From an uncultured Anaeromusa sp. (lineage in GTDB: Bacteria > Bacillota > Negativicutes > Anaeromusales > Anaeromusaceae): a stretch of 64,000 bases of DNA. How positions within the stretch are numbered: position 1 is the stretch's first letter; each line of letters starts with the position of its first letter. The notes under the pieces were generated by a model. The model made no database searches. It saw only the letters and a list, made by a program, of their open reading frames with translations, and was not told where the DNA came from. Position numbers and translations under genes: made by a program. Location: contig NZ_OY764902.1 in assembly GCF_963668665.1 (NCBI RefSeq), positions 2,370,001-2,434,000 of the forward strand, in the 5' to 3' direction. Below are positions 1 through 9,858 of this stretch, piece by piece.

Positions 1-59
1 CGCGGACGTTCGGCTGCTAGCCTGTAAATTGATATGCCTCCATTGTTAAAGGAAGGTGG

Positions 60-95
60 CGCGAAGCGCTGGTGGGATTGGCGCTTCGCGTTTTT
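60..95 (+). terminator. Intrinsic terminator of an upstream gene
   Basis: A perfect 10-bp stem (60-69 with 81-90) around an 11-nt loop is followed by TTTTTATTTT. It closes a transcription unit that enters from the left edge. Positions 1-59 are too short to identify the upstream gene; one frame stops at 25-27 and another at 47-49. Confidence 0.85.
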
Positions 96-208
96 ATTTT
101 GTGACGTTTTTGTTACAAGAAATAGATAAAGAAGGTGTTTGCCAAGCAATCCCGAATTATCTACAAGTCATAGTTTTTGCAGTTACCTTTAGCAGATGGA
201 GTGATGCT

Positions 209-844
209 GTGAGCCAGTTGAAAGATATTCGCAGACAATTGCAGAAAGAGTTAGGCCAGAGAGAAGTAACTTTGCTGCAAAAAGGTTATTTTCGGGCGGC
301 AGTGGTAGTGCCGTTGTTGGAGATGCACGGTGAACCGACGGTTCTCTTCCAGGTACGTTCTAGCCAGATGTCGTGGCAGCCGGGCGATATTTGCTTTCCT
401 GGCGGGCGAGTGCAGATGGAGGAGACGCCTTGCCAAGCGGCCCGGAGGGAAATGGCGGAAGAGCTGGGTGTAGACGAAGATTGCCTGGATCTTTTAGGCG
501 AATTGCCGGAAGTGGCGAGCCCAATCGGGGTGTGGCTGCATCCCTATGCAGGGGTACTTCGAGATTGCCGGAATCTGGAATTGCAAGCAGAGGAAGTAGC
601 GGAGATCTTTTGCATCCCTCTTGCAGAACTGCTGGCGATGACGCCGGAAGTGGGACGCATGGAAATGGCGACAAAACCTATGCCCGGATTTCCGCACCAT
701 TTACTCCCTGAGTATTCCAAAGAATGGCGGCGTCGAGGTGAATATGACGTTTATTTTTACGTTTGGAAGGAACGGGTCATCTGGGGTTTGACGGCGCAGG
801 TACTGAAAAATTTTTTGGATGTGTGCCGCAAGGCACAGGCATAA
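209..844 (+). CDS. Nudix hydrolase, CoA pyrophosphatase-like
   Basis: Predicted Nudix hydrolase of 211 residues that would split a nucleoside-diphosphate-linked substrate. The Nudix box spans about residues 65-88, starting GGRVQMEE and ending REMAEELG, with the expected Gly, Arg-Glu and Glu-Glu metal-binding residues. The stretch just before it (SSQMSWQPGDICFPGG) resembles the extra motif of the YeaB/NudL coenzyme A pyrophosphatases, which cut CoA into 4'-phosphopantetheine and 3',5'-ADP; that substrate is inference from the family. I chose the GTG at 209 because GGAG lies seven bases upstream and the domain starts there. The reading frame is open back to 56, but that part covers the terminator hairpin at 60-95 and is not plausible coding sequence. 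It stands alone and converges with the next gene. Confidence 0.85.
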   Translation: MSQLKDIRRQLQKELGQREVTLLQKGYFRAAVVVPLLEMHGEPTVLFQVRSSQMSWQPGDICFPGGRVQMEETPCQAARREMAEELGVDEDCLDLLGELPEVASPIGVWLHPYAGVLRDCRNLELQAEEVAEIFCIPLAELLAMTPEVGRMEMATKPMPGFPHHLLPEYSKEWRRRGEYDVYFYVWKERVIWGLTAQVLKNFLDVCRKAQA

Positions 845-849
845 AAATA

Positions 850-872
850 AAACCGCCGCAAAGGCGGCGGTA
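850..872 (-). terminator. Terminator between convergent genes
   Basis: Seven-bp GC stem (853-859 with 864-870). On the minus strand it is followed by a run of T (the A-rich 842-852), so it mainly ends the minus-strand gene at 879-1157. It also lies right behind the Nudix gene stop. Confidence 0.75.
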
Positions 873-878
873 AGTTTC

Positions 879-1157
879 TTAGGAATGTGAAGGTAAAGTT
901 GCAATTTGCCAGTCTTGGCCGTGAATGAAATCGTTGTAGATTTCCGTAAGGCTTTCAAAAACAGAGGCGCGTTTGATAGTTCGTTTTCTTGTGAGGACTG
1001 CGAATTTGAACCAATTTCCTTCGCGGGATAACTGCACCAAGGTTTGGTTGATGCGCAATAAAATGCTTTTGCTGGGAGACTGCAAGAGAGCGTCTTCCAA
1101 CTTACGGACGGCAGGTCCGTCGAGAGGCGGGAGCACGCGGGCTGTAGTTTCTTTCAT
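879..1157 (-). CDS. Small protein of unknown function
   Basis: A 92-residue protein I do not recognise. It has no signal peptide or membrane segment and is rich in Leu, Ser, Thr and basic residues; the middle (about 28-70) looks like a compact alpha/beta fold. The call as a gene rests on context: a Shine-Dalgarno-like AAGGAAG lies about ten bases before the ATG, an extended -10 promoter lies upstream at 1220-1228, and a minus-strand terminator follows at 850-872. A plus-strand reading frame over the same bases (973-1338) lacks these signals and was rejected. Confidence 0.6.
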   Translation of the reverse strand: MKETTARVLPPLDGPAVRKLEDALLQSPSKSILLRINQTLVQLSREGNWFKFAVLTRKRTIKRASVFESLTEIYNDFIHGQDWQIATLPSHS

Positions 1158-1219
1158 GACGCATGCACTTCCTTATTTCATATTGGGAACCCTATGTCGG
1201 TTCCTTAAGGCTTGGCAGT

Positions 1220-1228
1220 ATTATACCA
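1220..1228 (-). promoter_or_regulatory. Extended -10 promoter element
   Basis: Minus-strand TGGTATAAT, an extended -10 element, about 65 bases upstream of the ATG of the small unknown gene. No good -35 box is visible. Confidence 0.45.
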
Positions 1229-1397
1229 TAGCAGCGCATTTCTTTCATTTGAGAAAAACGTCGCGAAATGAAAGAGCAAGGCTGTTGATTGAGAATAGCA
1301 TAGCTAGAGAGGCGCTGTATAATTTTCAGATAAAATAGATTTTAGGGCTAAATTAGTGCTAAGTGTAAAAATAGCAGAACCTAAGGAGGTACTGAAA

Positions 1398-1610
1398 ATG
1401 CAGACAAAGGTGTTTGGCGTAGAAGGCATGAGCTGCGGGCATTGCCAGCAAGCCGTGGAAGCAGCGGCCTTAGCTGTTACTGGAGTCCAGAAAGCGACAG
1501 TGCAGTTGGAGGATAAAACGTTGACGGTGACCTATGACGAAAGCAACTTTCAAGTGGTGGAACTTGTTGCGGCTATTGAAGATGCGGGATTTGAAATGGG
1601 ACAATCTTGA
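1398..1610 (+). CDS. copZ: Copper chaperone CopZ-like, heavy-metal-associated domain
   Basis: A 70-residue single-domain HMA protein. The metal site is GMSCGHC with Cys13 and Cys16, matching the GMxCxxC motif that binds Cu(I) and passes it to a P-type ATPase. The length and the C-terminal EDAGFE segment are typical of CopZ. The start follows AAGGAGG with seven bases between. No copA or csoR is next to it, so the partner ATPase must be elsewhere. Other metals bound by this fold cannot be excluded. Confidence 0.85.
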   Translation: MQTKVFGVEGMSCGHCQQAVEAAALAVTGVQKATVQLEDKTLTVTYDESNFQVVELVAAIEDAGFEMGQS

Positions 1611-1640
1611 CGGTGATGAGTCTTTTTTGATATAGTAAGG

Positions 1641-1668
1641 GAAGCCCCCAGACGAGGGGGCTTCTTTT
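1641..1668 (+). terminator. Intrinsic terminator after copZ
   Basis: Nine-bp stem (1641-1649 with 1656-1664), six-base loop, then TTTT. Confidence 0.85.
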
Positions 1669-1710
1669 GTAATGGAATTTGCAGACAGCGCCGAAAGGAG
1701 GATTTGCTTC

Positions 1711-3084
1711 GTGCCTAATCTGGAGCAACGGTTGGAGCAGCGGCGTGTATCGAAAAATAGAGAGCAAAAAAAGAGTTTGATTAAATGGGCGGCGCTTTTT
1801 TTAGCGGTCTTTTTTCTTACGTTAGGAGTTGCCTTTCTCTGGTTTTCTTCCGGTGCGTTAAACGGAAACAAACAGAAAAAAGCGGATGACAAATTTTTGG
1901 CATTTCAGGATAAGATTAATATTATGGTAATGGGGGTTGACGAGCGGGCCGATGATGTGGGGCGTTCCGATACTCTGATGGTTTTGACGATTGATACGAA
2001 AACCAAGGGCGTTTCGATTGTAGCCATTCCCAGGGATTCACGTGTAAAAATACCGGGCCATGGCTATGATAAGATTAATCATGCTTATGCTTTGGGGGGC
2101 CATTCTTTGTCAAAGCAGGCGGTAGAACTGCTGCTGGGAGTCCCGATCGATCATTATATTATCGTCAACATAGCTGGCTTTAAGCGGATTGTAGACGCTG
2201 TAGGCGGCTTGGATATTGATGTGGAAAAACGTATGTATTACAGCGATCCCTGGGATGATGACGGTGGTTTGTTCATTGATTTGCAGCCGGGGATGCAGCA
2301 TTTGGATGGCAAAACAGCCATTCAGTATGTACGTTATCGTGATGAAGAAGGCGATATCGGCCGGGTGGAGCGGCAGCAGCATTTTCTGCGGGCGTTATTG
2401 GATCAGTTGGCAAGTCCTGGGGTGATTCCTCGGATTCCAGGGATTATTCAAAGCGTCAGCAATGCGGTGAAGAGTGATTTGTCGACAGCAGAGATGCTGA
2501 ATTTGGCCAAAATTATTAAAGATGCCAAGACGCAAGGGCTGCAATCTTATATGGTCCCCGGCAAACCAGCTTACATTGAAGATATCAGCTATTGGCTGCC
2601 TGATATTGTCGCTTTGCGGCAACACATGGCGCAGGTCTTGGGCGCTTCAGCCAGTGAACGGTATCAAGCAACTACGCGGCAGGAAGCTGATGAATACGCA
2701 GGAACCCTACCGAAAAATATCAAAGTAGTGGATGCACCTAAAAGCCCGACAAAACCGAATGACACAACAAGGGCGACCGAGCCTGTGAGTCCGAAGACCC
2801 CGACGGCGACCGGACGAATTCGTGTTAGTATAGTCAATGGCAGCGGCAGCGCCGCTGCTGGAGATAGAATGGCGGCTACCTTGCGTCGCCAAGGGTTTGA
2901 CGTGGTTGGCGTTTCCTTTGGTTCAGCGCGCAGTAACACCGTTATTATCAGTAATTCCAATGACAACAGCGTTATAAATAGGTTAAATAGCTTGCCTTTT
3001 GATTATGCCTTGCAAATCAGCCGCAATGAAGGCGGCAGTACCCAAGCGACAGTGATTGTCGGTAAGGATTTTGCCGAACGCTGA
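1711..3084 (+). CDS. LytR-CpsA-Psr (LCP) family cell-wall glycopolymer transferase
   Basis: A 457-residue LCP protein. LCP enzymes sit on the outer face of the membrane and move polyprenyl-phosphate-linked glycopolymers onto peptidoglycan. A basic N-terminus is followed by one membrane segment at about residues 26-46, then the LCP domain with VMGVDERADDVGRSDTLM, the IPRDSRV motif, NHAYALGG and the YVRYRDEEGDIGRVERQQ block holding conserved Arg and Asp residues. After a Pro/Thr-rich linker, a C-terminal LytR_C domain begins at RIRVSIVNGSG. The GTG at 1711 is chosen because AAAGGAGGA lies eight bases upstream. The stop lies 24 bases before the precorrin-2 dehydrogenase gene, so the tetrapyrrole genes may be co-transcribed with it. 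Confidence 0.88.
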   Translation: MPNLEQRLEQRRVSKNREQKKSLIKWAALFLAVFFLTLGVAFLWFSSGALNGNKQKKADDKFLAFQDKINIMVMGVDERADDVGRSDTLMVLTIDTKTKGVSIVAIPRDSRVKIPGHGYDKINHAYALGGHSLSKQAVELLLGVPIDHYIIVNIAGFKRIVDAVGGLDIDVEKRMYYSDPWDDDGGLFIDLQPGMQHLDGKTAIQYVRYRDEEGDIGRVERQQHFLRALLDQLASPGVIPRIPGIIQSVSNAVKSDLSTAEMLNLAKIIKDAKTQGLQSYMVPGKPAYIEDISYWLPDIVALRQHMAQVLGASASERYQATTRQEADEYAGTLPKNIKVVDAPKSPTKPNDTTRATEPVSPKTPTATGRIRVSIVNGSGSAAAGDRMAATLRRQGFDVVGVSFGSARSNTVIISNSNDNSVINRLNSLPFDYALQISRNEGGSTQATVIVGKDFAER

Positions 3085-3107
3085 TGGCTTCGGGGAGGTG
3101 TAGGACC

Positions 3108-3752
3108 ATGGTTTTATACCCAATTAATCTGCATTTGGCCGAGTGTCCGGTTTTGGTAGTTGGCGGAGGTCAGGTGGCGGAACGAAAAATAAATACCTTG
3201 GTAGCTGCCAAAGCTGCTATTACCGTTATCAGCCCGGAGCTTACGCCCGGGCTGCAGGTGTTGGTGAAAAATGGGGCTATTCGATGTTGGCCGCGTACGT
3301 ATGAGACTGGCGATATAGAGCCTTTTTTTCTTGTGTTTTGCGCGACAAATCGGCGCGAGGTAAACCAAAACGTGGCCCGGGAGGCTCGCGAACGGGGCAA
3401 ATTGGTCAATGTAGCAGATGGACCGGAGGAAGGAAATTTCAGCCTTCCAGCACAGGTGCGCCGCGGAGATTTGCTGCTGACTGTTTCAACCGGCGGGCAG
3501 AGCCCGGCGCTGGTGCGCAAGCTGCGTCGGGAGCTGGCGGAACGCTATGGGCCTGAATATGGGGCGTTGCTTTTGTTGTTAGGACGCATTAGAGAGGAAA
3601 TGAAAGAGCATTTTGCCACGTCTCGTGAGCGTGAGCTTTTTTGGCGCTCGGCGTTGACTGACGAGGTACTGGACGAGTTAAGGTCTGGAAATTTGAAAGA
3701 GGCGGAGGAACAGATTCGACATGCAGCTAGTGGTATTGGGACTCAACCATAA
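3108..3752 (+). CDS. Precorrin-2 dehydrogenase / sirohydrochlorin ferrochelatase (Met8/CysG N-terminal type)
   Basis: A 214-residue Met8-type enzyme that oxidises precorrin-2 to sirohydrochlorin with NAD+, and in some members inserts iron to give siroheme. The Rossmann motif VVGGGQVAERK sits at about residues 17-27 after the typical N-terminal strand, and GNFSLPAQVRRGDL with TGGQSPALVRKLR matches the catalytic half of the family. The ATG at 3108 has GGGAGGTG upstream. The 3' end overlaps hemA by 32 bases in another frame, so the two are probably translationally coupled. It uses the product of the downstream CobA-HemD fusion. Confidence 0.85.
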   Translation: MVLYPINLHLAECPVLVVGGGQVAERKINTLVAAKAAITVISPELTPGLQVLVKNGAIRCWPRTYETGDIEPFFLVFCATNRREVNQNVAREARERGKLVNVADGPEEGNFSLPAQVRRGDLLLTVSTGGQSPALVRKLRRELAERYGPEYGALLLLLGRIREEMKEHFATSRERELFWRSALTDEVLDELRSGNLKEAEEQIRHAASGIGTQP

Positions 3753-5037
3753 AACCGCGCCTGTTGAGGTACGGGAATGCTTTTCTTTTTCTGAGGAGCA
3801 ATTGCGTCTGGCTTTAAGGCGCCTTAGGGATCAGGAAATCGTCGAGGAATGTGTGTGGCTGTCTACGTGCAACCGGACGGAGCTATATGCCATTGTCGAG
3901 GATGCGGAAGAAGCCTATGAGCCTCTGAAAGAGGTGATGACGCGCATGGCCACAGGGCAGCAGCGCCCGGATGATTATGTCTTTTATCATTGTGATCAAG
4001 ATTGCATTAAGCATCTCTTCCGAGTGTCCTCGAGTTTGGATTCGCTGGTAATTGGCGAAGGGCAAATTTTGAGTCAAGTAAAAAAAGCGTATTCCATGGC
4101 ACGAGATGCAGGTACCACTAGCACGGTGTTGAATACGCTGTTTCACCGGGCGATTACGGTAGGTAAAAAAGTGCGAACCGTGACTCGCATTGCTTATAAT
4201 GCCGTATCGGTGAGTTATGCTGCTGTAGAAATGGCTAAAAGCGTTTGCGGCGAGATGGAGAAAGTGAAAGTCTTGCTGTTGGGCGCGGGGGAAATGGGAG
4301 AACTGACCGCGAAGCACTTAGTGGCCAGCGGCGTGCAAACTGTATTTGTATCGAATCGCCGTTATGAGCGGGCGGTGGATTTGGCGAAACGTTTTCATGG
4401 CGAGGCCGTCCCCTTTGAATCCTTTTTGCAGCGCGCCGTTGATGCGGACATTATCATTACCTCTACAGGGGCGCCGCATTACATGATTCGCGCCTGGGAT
4501 ATGGCGCACATTATGCCGAAACGCCAAGGGCGGCCGATTGTATTGATCGATATTGCCGTGCCGCGGGACGTAGAGCCAGAGACAGCGGCCATTCAAGGCG
4601 TGACCTTGTATAATATTGATGATTTGGAAGCGGTTGTTGAATCCAACTTGCGCCTAAGAGAGCAGGAAGCGAAAGCCGCTGAGGAAATTATTGAAAAAGA
4701 GCTGACTGAGCTTGTGTCGAAGTTTCGCTACCTGTCCTTTCAGCCTGTTATGGCGCGTTTAGCGGACAAGGCGGAGCATATTCGCCAGCGGGAGATGAAG
4801 CGCGCCTTGACGAAGCTGCCGGATTTACCGCCGGAAGAGATGAAAATCATGGAGAGCATGTCGCGCATGATTATTCGCAAGATGCTGCGCGATCCCATGG
4901 TGCGCCTCAATCAGGCTGCTGGCAGTGAACAGGAAGAATACTATCTGGAAGCCATTCGGGAATTATTCAAATTGGATGCAATAGGAGAGGGGAAACATTG
5001 TGAGGCAAAGGCTTGTTATCGGTACGCGCGGCAGTAA
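3721..5037 (+). CDS. hemA: Glutamyl-tRNA reductase
   Basis: A 438-residue enzyme that reduces glutamyl-tRNA(Glu) to glutamate-1-semialdehyde with NADPH, the first step of the C5 tetrapyrrole pathway. The catalytic Cys50 lies in STCNRTELYA; GEGQILSQVKKAY, the VLLLGAGEMGELTAKHL nucleotide-binding loop and the C-terminal helical dimerisation domain are all recognisable. It opens inside the dehydrogenase gene before it and overlaps hemC by 38 bases at its end, which packs the operon tightly. The last residues (about GKHCEAKACYRYARQ) run over the hemC start and are probably an unstructured tail. Confidence 0.95.
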   Translation: MQLVVLGLNHKTAPVEVRECFSFSEEQLRLALRRLRDQEIVEECVWLSTCNRTELYAIVEDAEEAYEPLKEVMTRMATGQQRPDDYVFYHCDQDCIKHLFRVSSSLDSLVIGEGQILSQVKKAYSMARDAGTTSTVLNTLFHRAITVGKKVRTVTRIAYNAVSVSYAAVEMAKSVCGEMEKVKVLLLGAGEMGELTAKHLVASGVQTVFVSNRRYERAVDLAKRFHGEAVPFESFLQRAVDADIIITSTGAPHYMIRAWDMAHIMPKRQGRPIVLIDIAVPRDVEPETAAIQGVTLYNIDDLEAVVESNLRLREQEAKAAEEIIEKELTELVSKFRYLSFQPVMARLADKAEHIRQREMKRALTKLPDLPPEEMKIMESMSRMIIRKMLRDPMVRLNQAAGSEQEEYYLEAIRELFKLDAIGEGKHCEAKACYRYARQ

Positions 5038-5935
5038 GCTAGCTCTTTGGCAGGCGGAACACATTGCAGAACGCCTGCGGCAGGAGCATGCCGGGCTGGA
5101 AGTAGAGTTGAAACGAATTGTTACGACCGGCGATAAAGTATTGGATGTGCCTTTGGCCAAGATTGGCGGCAAGGGCTTGTTTACCAAAGAGTTGGAAGTG
5201 GAAATGCTAAGCGGGCAGATTGACTTGGCGGTACATAGCTTGAAAGATATGCCGACAGAGCTGCCGGAAGGCTTATGCCTAGCGGCCATTACCGAACGGG
5301 CTGACGCTGGCGATGCCTTGGTCAGCCGTGAGTATGCTTCCTTAGAAGCATTGCCATTGGGCGCCACGCTGGGAACGAGCAGTCTGCGGCGCAAAGCGCA
5401 GCTTTTGCGGTTGCGGCCGGATTTGAAGATGGTTGACCTGAGGGGCAATTTGGATACGCGCCTGAAGAAAGTGCAAACAGGAGAGCTGGATGCCATTGTG
5501 CTGGCGGCAGCGGGGCTGAAGCGTTTAGGCTGGGAGCAGGAAATCGCGGAAATCTTAAAACCGGAAATCTGCTTGCCTGCAGTGGGACAAGGCTGTCTGG
5601 CAGTGGAAGCGCGAGCTGATGATGCTGAGGTTTTGTCGTTGCTGGCGTTTTTAAATCATAAGCCTTCAAGAGTGGCTGCAGAAGCGGAACGGGCTTTTTT
5701 ACGCGAAGTGGAAGGCGGCTGCCAGGTGCCTGTAGGCGTATATGCTCAAGAAGAGCAAGGTCAGCTGACGGTTACAGCGGTTATACTGACTTTGGATGGC
5801 AAAGAATGCTTAAAAGCCCAGAAATCAGGCTGTAACGAGGATGCGGCAGAACTAGGAGTTGCCTTGGCCAAGCAATTATTGGCCGCAGGGGGCAAAGAGA
5901 TTTTAGCGGAATTGATGCAAAGCGAGGGAGTATAG
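5000..5935 (+). CDS. hemC: Hydroxymethylbilane synthase (porphobilinogen deaminase)
   Basis: A 311-residue enzyme that joins four porphobilinogens into hydroxymethylbilane. Seen: the N-terminal IGTRGSKLALWQA, KGLFTKELE, HSLKDMPTELP and SSLRRKAQLLRLRP motifs, and the dipyrromethane cofactor cysteine in EGGCQVPVG. The GTG start at 5000 has AGGAGAGGGG upstream and lies inside the end of hemA. The stop is directly followed by the ATG of cobA-hemD. Confidence 0.95.
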   Translation: MRQRLVIGTRGSKLALWQAEHIAERLRQEHAGLEVELKRIVTTGDKVLDVPLAKIGGKGLFTKELEVEMLSGQIDLAVHSLKDMPTELPEGLCLAAITERADAGDALVSREYASLEALPLGATLGTSSLRRKAQLLRLRPDLKMVDLRGNLDTRLKKVQTGELDAIVLAAAGLKRLGWEQEIAEILKPEICLPAVGQGCLAVEARADDAEVLSLLAFLNHKPSRVAAEAERAFLREVEGGCQVPVGVYAQEEQGQLTVTAVILTLDGKECLKAQKSGCNEDAAELGVALAKQLLAAGGKEILAELMQSEGV

Positions 5936-7459
5936 ATGACACAGCCAACAGTGTATTTGGTCGGAGCTGGCCCTGGAGATTATAAACTGATTAGTGTGCG
6001 CGGCTTGGAACTTATTCAGCGGGCGGAAGTCTTGGTATATGATCGTCTGGCTGATGAGCGTCTGCTTGGTCATGCTAGAAAAGACGCGGAGTTTATTTAC
6101 GTGGGTAAAGCCTCCAGCAATCATGCCATGCGCCAAGAGGATATCAACCAGCTTTTAGTGGACAAGGCGAAGGAAGGCAAGGTGGTAGTCCGCCTTAAAG
6201 GGGGCGACCCCTTTGTTTTCGGCCGCGGCGGCGAAGAAGCGCTGACCTTGCGCGCTGCTGGCATTCCTTTTGAAATCGTGCCTGGCATTACTTCTGCTAT
6301 TTCGGTTCCGGCTTATGCGGGTATTCCGGTTACCCATCGCGGCATTGCCACTTCTTTTGCTGTAGTGACCGGTCATGAGGATCCTACTAAAGGGGAATCC
6401 TCTATGCGTTGGGATAAATTGGCTACAGGCACAGATACGCTGGTCTTTTTGATGGGCGTGGAAAACTTGCCCCATATTACGGCCAAGCTGATGGAACATG
6501 GCCGCAGCGGTGAAACGCCGGCCGCGGTAATCCGCTGGGGTACCAAAGCGGAGCAGGAAGTATTGGTGACGACCGTAGCGACGGCGGCAGCCGACGTGGC
6601 GGCAAAAGGGTTGACGCCGCCGGCGATTTTTCTGGTAGGGGATGTTGTTTCTCTGCGGGATGAATTGGCGTGGTTTGATCAGCGGCCTTTGTTCGGACAG
6701 AAGGTGTTGGTGACGCGGGCGCGAGAGCAAGCCAGCTTGCTTACGGCGCGGTTGGAAGAATTAGGCGCTCAATGTGTGGAAGCGCCGGCCATTCAGATTC
6801 AACCGCCTGCAAGCTATGAGCCAATGGATGCGGCTATTCAGGAGTTGCAAGGTTATGACTGGCTCATTTTTACCAGCGTCAACGGTGTAGAGTATTTCTT
6901 CAATCGCTTGGCGGAGCAGGGCAAAGACGCTCGGGCGCTGGCAGCCGCCAAAGTAGCGGCTATTGGCGTAGCAACAGCGAGCAAGCTGGCGGCTTACGGC
7001 ATTCAAGCGGATTTGGTGCCGGTGGAGTTTCGGGCGGAAGGTATTATTGAAGCCCTAGAGGGAAAAGTGAAGCCAGGTATGCGCGTTCTGATTCCCAGGG
7101 CCACTGTAGCCAGGGAGTTGCTGCCAGAGCAGCTGCGCGCTCAGGGCTTGTCGGTGGATGTAGTGCCTGCGTACCGTACGGTTACGGCGCAGGCGGACGG
7201 TGAGGGCCTAAAAGCTTCCCTGGAAGCTGGAGAGTTTCAATGGGTAACGTTCACCAGCTCTTCAACAGTAACTAATTTGTTGAAGCTTTTGGGCGAAGAT
7301 GGCGCAGCCTTGCTGAAAAAAGCCAAGGTGGCCTGCATCGGCCCGATTACGGCGGAGACCTGCCTGGAGCACGGCATAGAACCGGACGTTATGGCCGGCG
7401 AGTATACAATTAAGGGATTGGCTGAAGCCATCCTTACATTTTACGGCGAGGAGATGTAG
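5936..7459 (+). CDS. cobA-hemD: Fused uroporphyrinogen-III C-methyltransferase / uroporphyrinogen-III synthase
   Basis: A 507-residue two-domain fusion. Residues 1 to about 240 are the SUMT methyltransferase Cob[32 protein letters not shown] and [21 protein letters not shown]. It makes precorrin-2 with two S-adenosylmethionines. From about 250 to the end is HemD, which closes hydroxymethylbilane to uroporphyrinogen III ([12 protein letters not shown] at the start, [11 protein letters not shown] and [12 protein letters not shown] later). Such fusions are known in Clostridia and Negativicutes. The linked activities send uroporphyrinogen III to the siroheme/cobalamin branch. There are no bases between it and hemC. 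Confidence 0.95.
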   Translation: MTQPTVYLVGAGPGDYKLISVRGLELIQRAEVLVYDRLADERLLGHARKDAEFIYVGKASSNHAMRQEDINQLLVDKAKEGKVVVRLKGGDPFVFGRGGEEALTLRAAGIPFEIVPGITSAISVPAYAGIPVTHRGIATSFAVVTGHEDPTKGESSMRWDKLATGTDTLVFLMGVENLPHITAKLMEHGRSGETPAAVIRWGTKAEQEVLVTTVATAAADVAAKGLTPPAIFLVGDVVSLRDELAWFDQRPLFGQKVLVTRAREQASLLTARLEELGAQCVEAPAIQIQPPASYEPMDAAIQELQGYDWLIFTSVNGVEYFFNRLAEQGKDARALAAAKVAAIGVATASKLAAYGIQADLVPVEFRAEGIIEALEGKVKPGMRVLIPRATVARELLPEQLRAQGLSVDVVPAYRTVTAQADGEGLKASLEAGEFQWVTFTSSSTVTNLLKLLGEDGAALLKKAKVACIGPITAETCLEHGIEPDVMAGEYTIKGLAEAILTFYGEEM

Positions 7460-7462
7460 TTT

Positions 7463-8443
7463 ATGTACCATCCGTATTTGCGTCCCCGGCGGTTGCGCGT
7501 GAGTGAAGGCTTGCGTGCTATGGTGCGGGAGACGGTGCTGCAGGTAGAGGATTTGGTATATCCGTTGTTTTTAGTGCCGGGCGAGAAGATTAAAAAGGAA
7601 ATTTCTTCTTTGCCGGGGCAGTACCACTTATCAGTGGATCAAGCGGTTCTTTTGGCGCAAGAGGCGTGGGGGCTGGGAATTCGCTCAGTGCTTCTTTTTG
7701 GACTTCCTTCATATAAGGATGAGCAGGGAAGCAGCGCCTGGGACTTGCAGCAACCGGTGCAACTGGCTATGACGGCGATTAAAAAAGCCTTGCCGGAGAT
7801 GGTGATTATTGGGGATGTCTGTCTTTGTGAATACACCAGTCATGGGCATTGCGGTCTGCTGGCAGGCGAGACCGTGGATAATGATCCGACGCTGGAACTG
7901 TTGGCCAAGGTGGCGGTTAGCCAGGCTAAAGCCGGCGCAGACATTGTCGCCCCTTCGGATATGATGGACGGTCGGGTGCAAGTTATTCGCGAAGCCTTAG
8001 ACGATGCTGGCTTTGCGCAGGTGTCTATCATGAGTTATGCCGTCAAATACGCGTCCGCGTACTATGGTCCTTTCCGGGACGCCGCGGATTCAGCGCCGCA
8101 ATTTGGGGACCGCCGCAGCTATCAAATGGACCCGGCCAATGCCAGAGAGGCTTTGCGGGAAGCGGCCCTGGATGTGGAAGAAGGAGCAGACTTTCTAATG
8201 GTCAAGCCGGCGTTGGCGTATCTGGATATTGTGCGTCAGATCAAGGATACGTATTTGCTGCCGTTGGCAACGTATAATGTCAGCGGTGAATACGCCATGG
8301 TCAAAGCTGCAGCGCAGCAGGGCTGGATTGACGAGAAGAAAATTGTTCTAGAAACGTTGGTTTCGATGAAACGAGCCGGAGCGGATATTATTATTACCTA
8401 CCATGCCATGGACGCAGCCAAGTGGCTGCTAGAGAATCAGTAA
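7463..8443 (+). CDS. hemB: Porphobilinogen synthase (delta-aminolevulinic acid dehydratase)
   Basis: A 326-residue enzyme that condenses two 5-aminolevulinates to porphobilinogen. The [14 protein letters not shown] segment carries the three cysteines of the zinc-dependent class. The two active-site lysines lie in [18 protein letters not shown] and in [10 protein letters not shown]. It starts three bases after cobA-hemD. Being of the zinc type (three Cys) rather than the Asp-rich magnesium type is read directly from the sequence. Confidence 0.95.
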   Translation: MYHPYLRPRRLRVSEGLRAMVRETVLQVEDLVYPLFLVPGEKIKKEISSLPGQYHLSVDQAVLLAQEAWGLGIRSVLLFGLPSYKDEQGSSAWDLQQPVQLAMTAIKKALPEMVIIGDVCLCEYTSHGHCGLLAGETVDNDPTLELLAKVAVSQAKAGADIVAPSDMMDGRVQVIREALDDAGFAQVSIMSYAVKYASAYYGPFRDAADSAPQFGDRRSYQMDPANAREALREAALDVEEGADFLMVKPALAYLDIVRQIKDTYLLPLATYNVSGEYAMVKAAAQQGWIDEKKIVLETLVSMKRAGADIIITYHAMDAAKWLLENQ

Positions 8444-8463
8444 ACAAAAGAGAGGTAAGTACT

Positions 8464-9783
8464 ATGAGCTTTTCTTTGCAGCGATCCCAAGAAGCCTTTG
8501 TTGCAGCTAAAGCCTGCATTCCCGGAGGGGTAAACAGCCCGGTGCGTTCGTTTCGCAGCGTTGGCGGGACGCCTCCTTTTATTGCGCAAGCGCAGGGCGC
8601 CTATATAGAAGACATTGACGGCAATCGTTATATTGACTACATTGGCTCCTGGGGGCCGATGATTTTGGGTCACGCCCACCCGCAAGTCACTGAAGCGCTG
8701 GAGAAGGCGATTCGGAAAGGCACCAGCTATGGCGCGCCGACGCTGTTGGAAACAGAGCTGGCGGAGATGGTGCGGCACTGCGTACCGTCGATGGAGCTGG
8801 TGCGCATGGTCAATTCCGGCACAGAGGCGACGATGAGCGTGCTGCGTTTGGCTAGGGCTTTTACAGGGCGCAGAAAAATTGTCAAATTTGCCGGTTGCTA
8901 TCATGGACACCATGACAGTCTGCTGGTCAAAGCCGGCTCCGGTGCGGCCACTTTAGGCGTTCCAGACAGCCCTGGCGTGACTAGCGAAGTGGCAGGTAAC
9001 ACGCTGACTGTGGAATATAATGATCTGCAGGCTCTGACTGCCGCTTTTGAAGCCAATCCGCAGGAAATTGCCGCCGTCATTATTGAACCGGTGGCGGGGA
9101 ATATGGGCATGGTCCTGCCGCGAGACGGCTATTTGCAGGGCGTGCGGGACTTGACCAGTAAATACGGCGCCTTGCTGATTTTTGATGAAGTTATGACTGG
9201 TTTCCGGGTGGCTCTGGGCGGAGCGCAAAGCGTATACGGCATCAAGCCGGACTTGACTTGTTTAGGGAAAATTATTGGCGGCGGCTTGCCTGTCGGCGCC
9301 TACGGCGGCCGCAAGGATATCATGGCCTGCATTGCTCCAGCAGGCCCCGTCTATCAGGCGGGAACGCTGAGCGGCAATCCTTTGGCGATGACTGCCGGCA
9401 TTGCTACGCTGCGTTTACTGATGGAGACCAAAGGGTTTTATGACGAATTGTCTCAAAAGACAGCGACCTTGGCGCAAGGCCTCTATGGTCGGGCGGCTAA
9501 ATACGCGCTGCCTGTAAGTACTTGCCACTTGGGCGGGATGTTCGGCCTCTTTTTCCATGCAGGACCGGTTTTGGACTATCGGACTGCGCAGCAGGCTGAT
9601 TTAGATGCTTTCTGCACCTACTTCCATACGCTGCTGGCGCAAGGTATTTATGTGGCGCCGTCGCAGTTTGAGGCAGCTTTCGTTTCAGCGGCTCACAGCG
9701 AAAGCGACCTGGAGCGGACGCTGAATGCAGCGGAGCATGCCTTTGCGGCGGTGATGGCAATGAAGGATCATTTTCAGCCGTAA
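8464..9783 (+). CDS. hemL: Glutamate-1-semialdehyde 2,1-aminomutase
   Basis: A 439-residue PLP enzyme that converts glutamate-1-semialdehyde to 5-aminolevulinate. It has [11 protein letters not shown] near the start, [28 protein letters not shown], the IIFDEV-type [12 protein letters not shown] segment and the PLP lysine in [16 protein letters not shown]. The ATG at 8464 follows AGAGAGG. It is the last gene of the tetrapyrrole operon and is closed by a strong terminator at 9797-9838. With hemA it supplies 5-aminolevulinate for hemB. Confidence 0.95.
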   Translation: MSFSLQRSQEAFVAAKACIPGGVNSPVRSFRSVGGTPPFIAQAQGAYIEDIDGNRYIDYIGSWGPMILGHAHPQVTEALEKAIRKGTSYGAPTLLETELAEMVRHCVPSMELVRMVNSGTEATMSVLRLARAFTGRRKIVKFAGCYHGHHDSLLVKAGSGAATLGVPDSPGVTSEVAGNTLTVEYNDLQALTAAFEANPQEIAAVIIEPVAGNMGMVLPRDGYLQGVRDLTSKYGALLIFDEVMTGFRVALGGAQSVYGIKPDLTCLGKIIGGGLPVGAYGGRKDIMACIAPAGPVYQAGTLSGNPLAMTAGIATLRLLMETKGFYDELSQKTATLAQGLYGRAAKYALPVSTCHLGGMFGLFFHAGPVLDYRTAQQADLDAFCTYFHTLLAQGIYVAPSQFEAAFVSAAHSESDLERTLNAAEHAFAAVMAMKDHFQP

Positions 9784-9796
9784 GAAGTAATAAAAA

Positions 9797-9838
9797 AAGA
9801 ACTGTGAAATTCTCGAGGGAGGTTTCACAGTTCTTTTC
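9797..9838 (+). terminator. Terminator of the tetrapyrrole operon
   Basis: A 13-bp stem (9797-9809 with 9823-9835) with A-rich and T-rich flanks, usable in both directions but best placed for the plus-strand operon. Confidence 0.85.
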
Positions 9839-9858
9839 TTATCTGAGGAGGAAGGGGA

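Noticed and set aside
973-1338. 121-codon plus-strand frame
   Set aside because: It overlaps the minus-strand gene at 879-1157, which has a promoter, ribosome site and terminator; the plus-strand frame has none.
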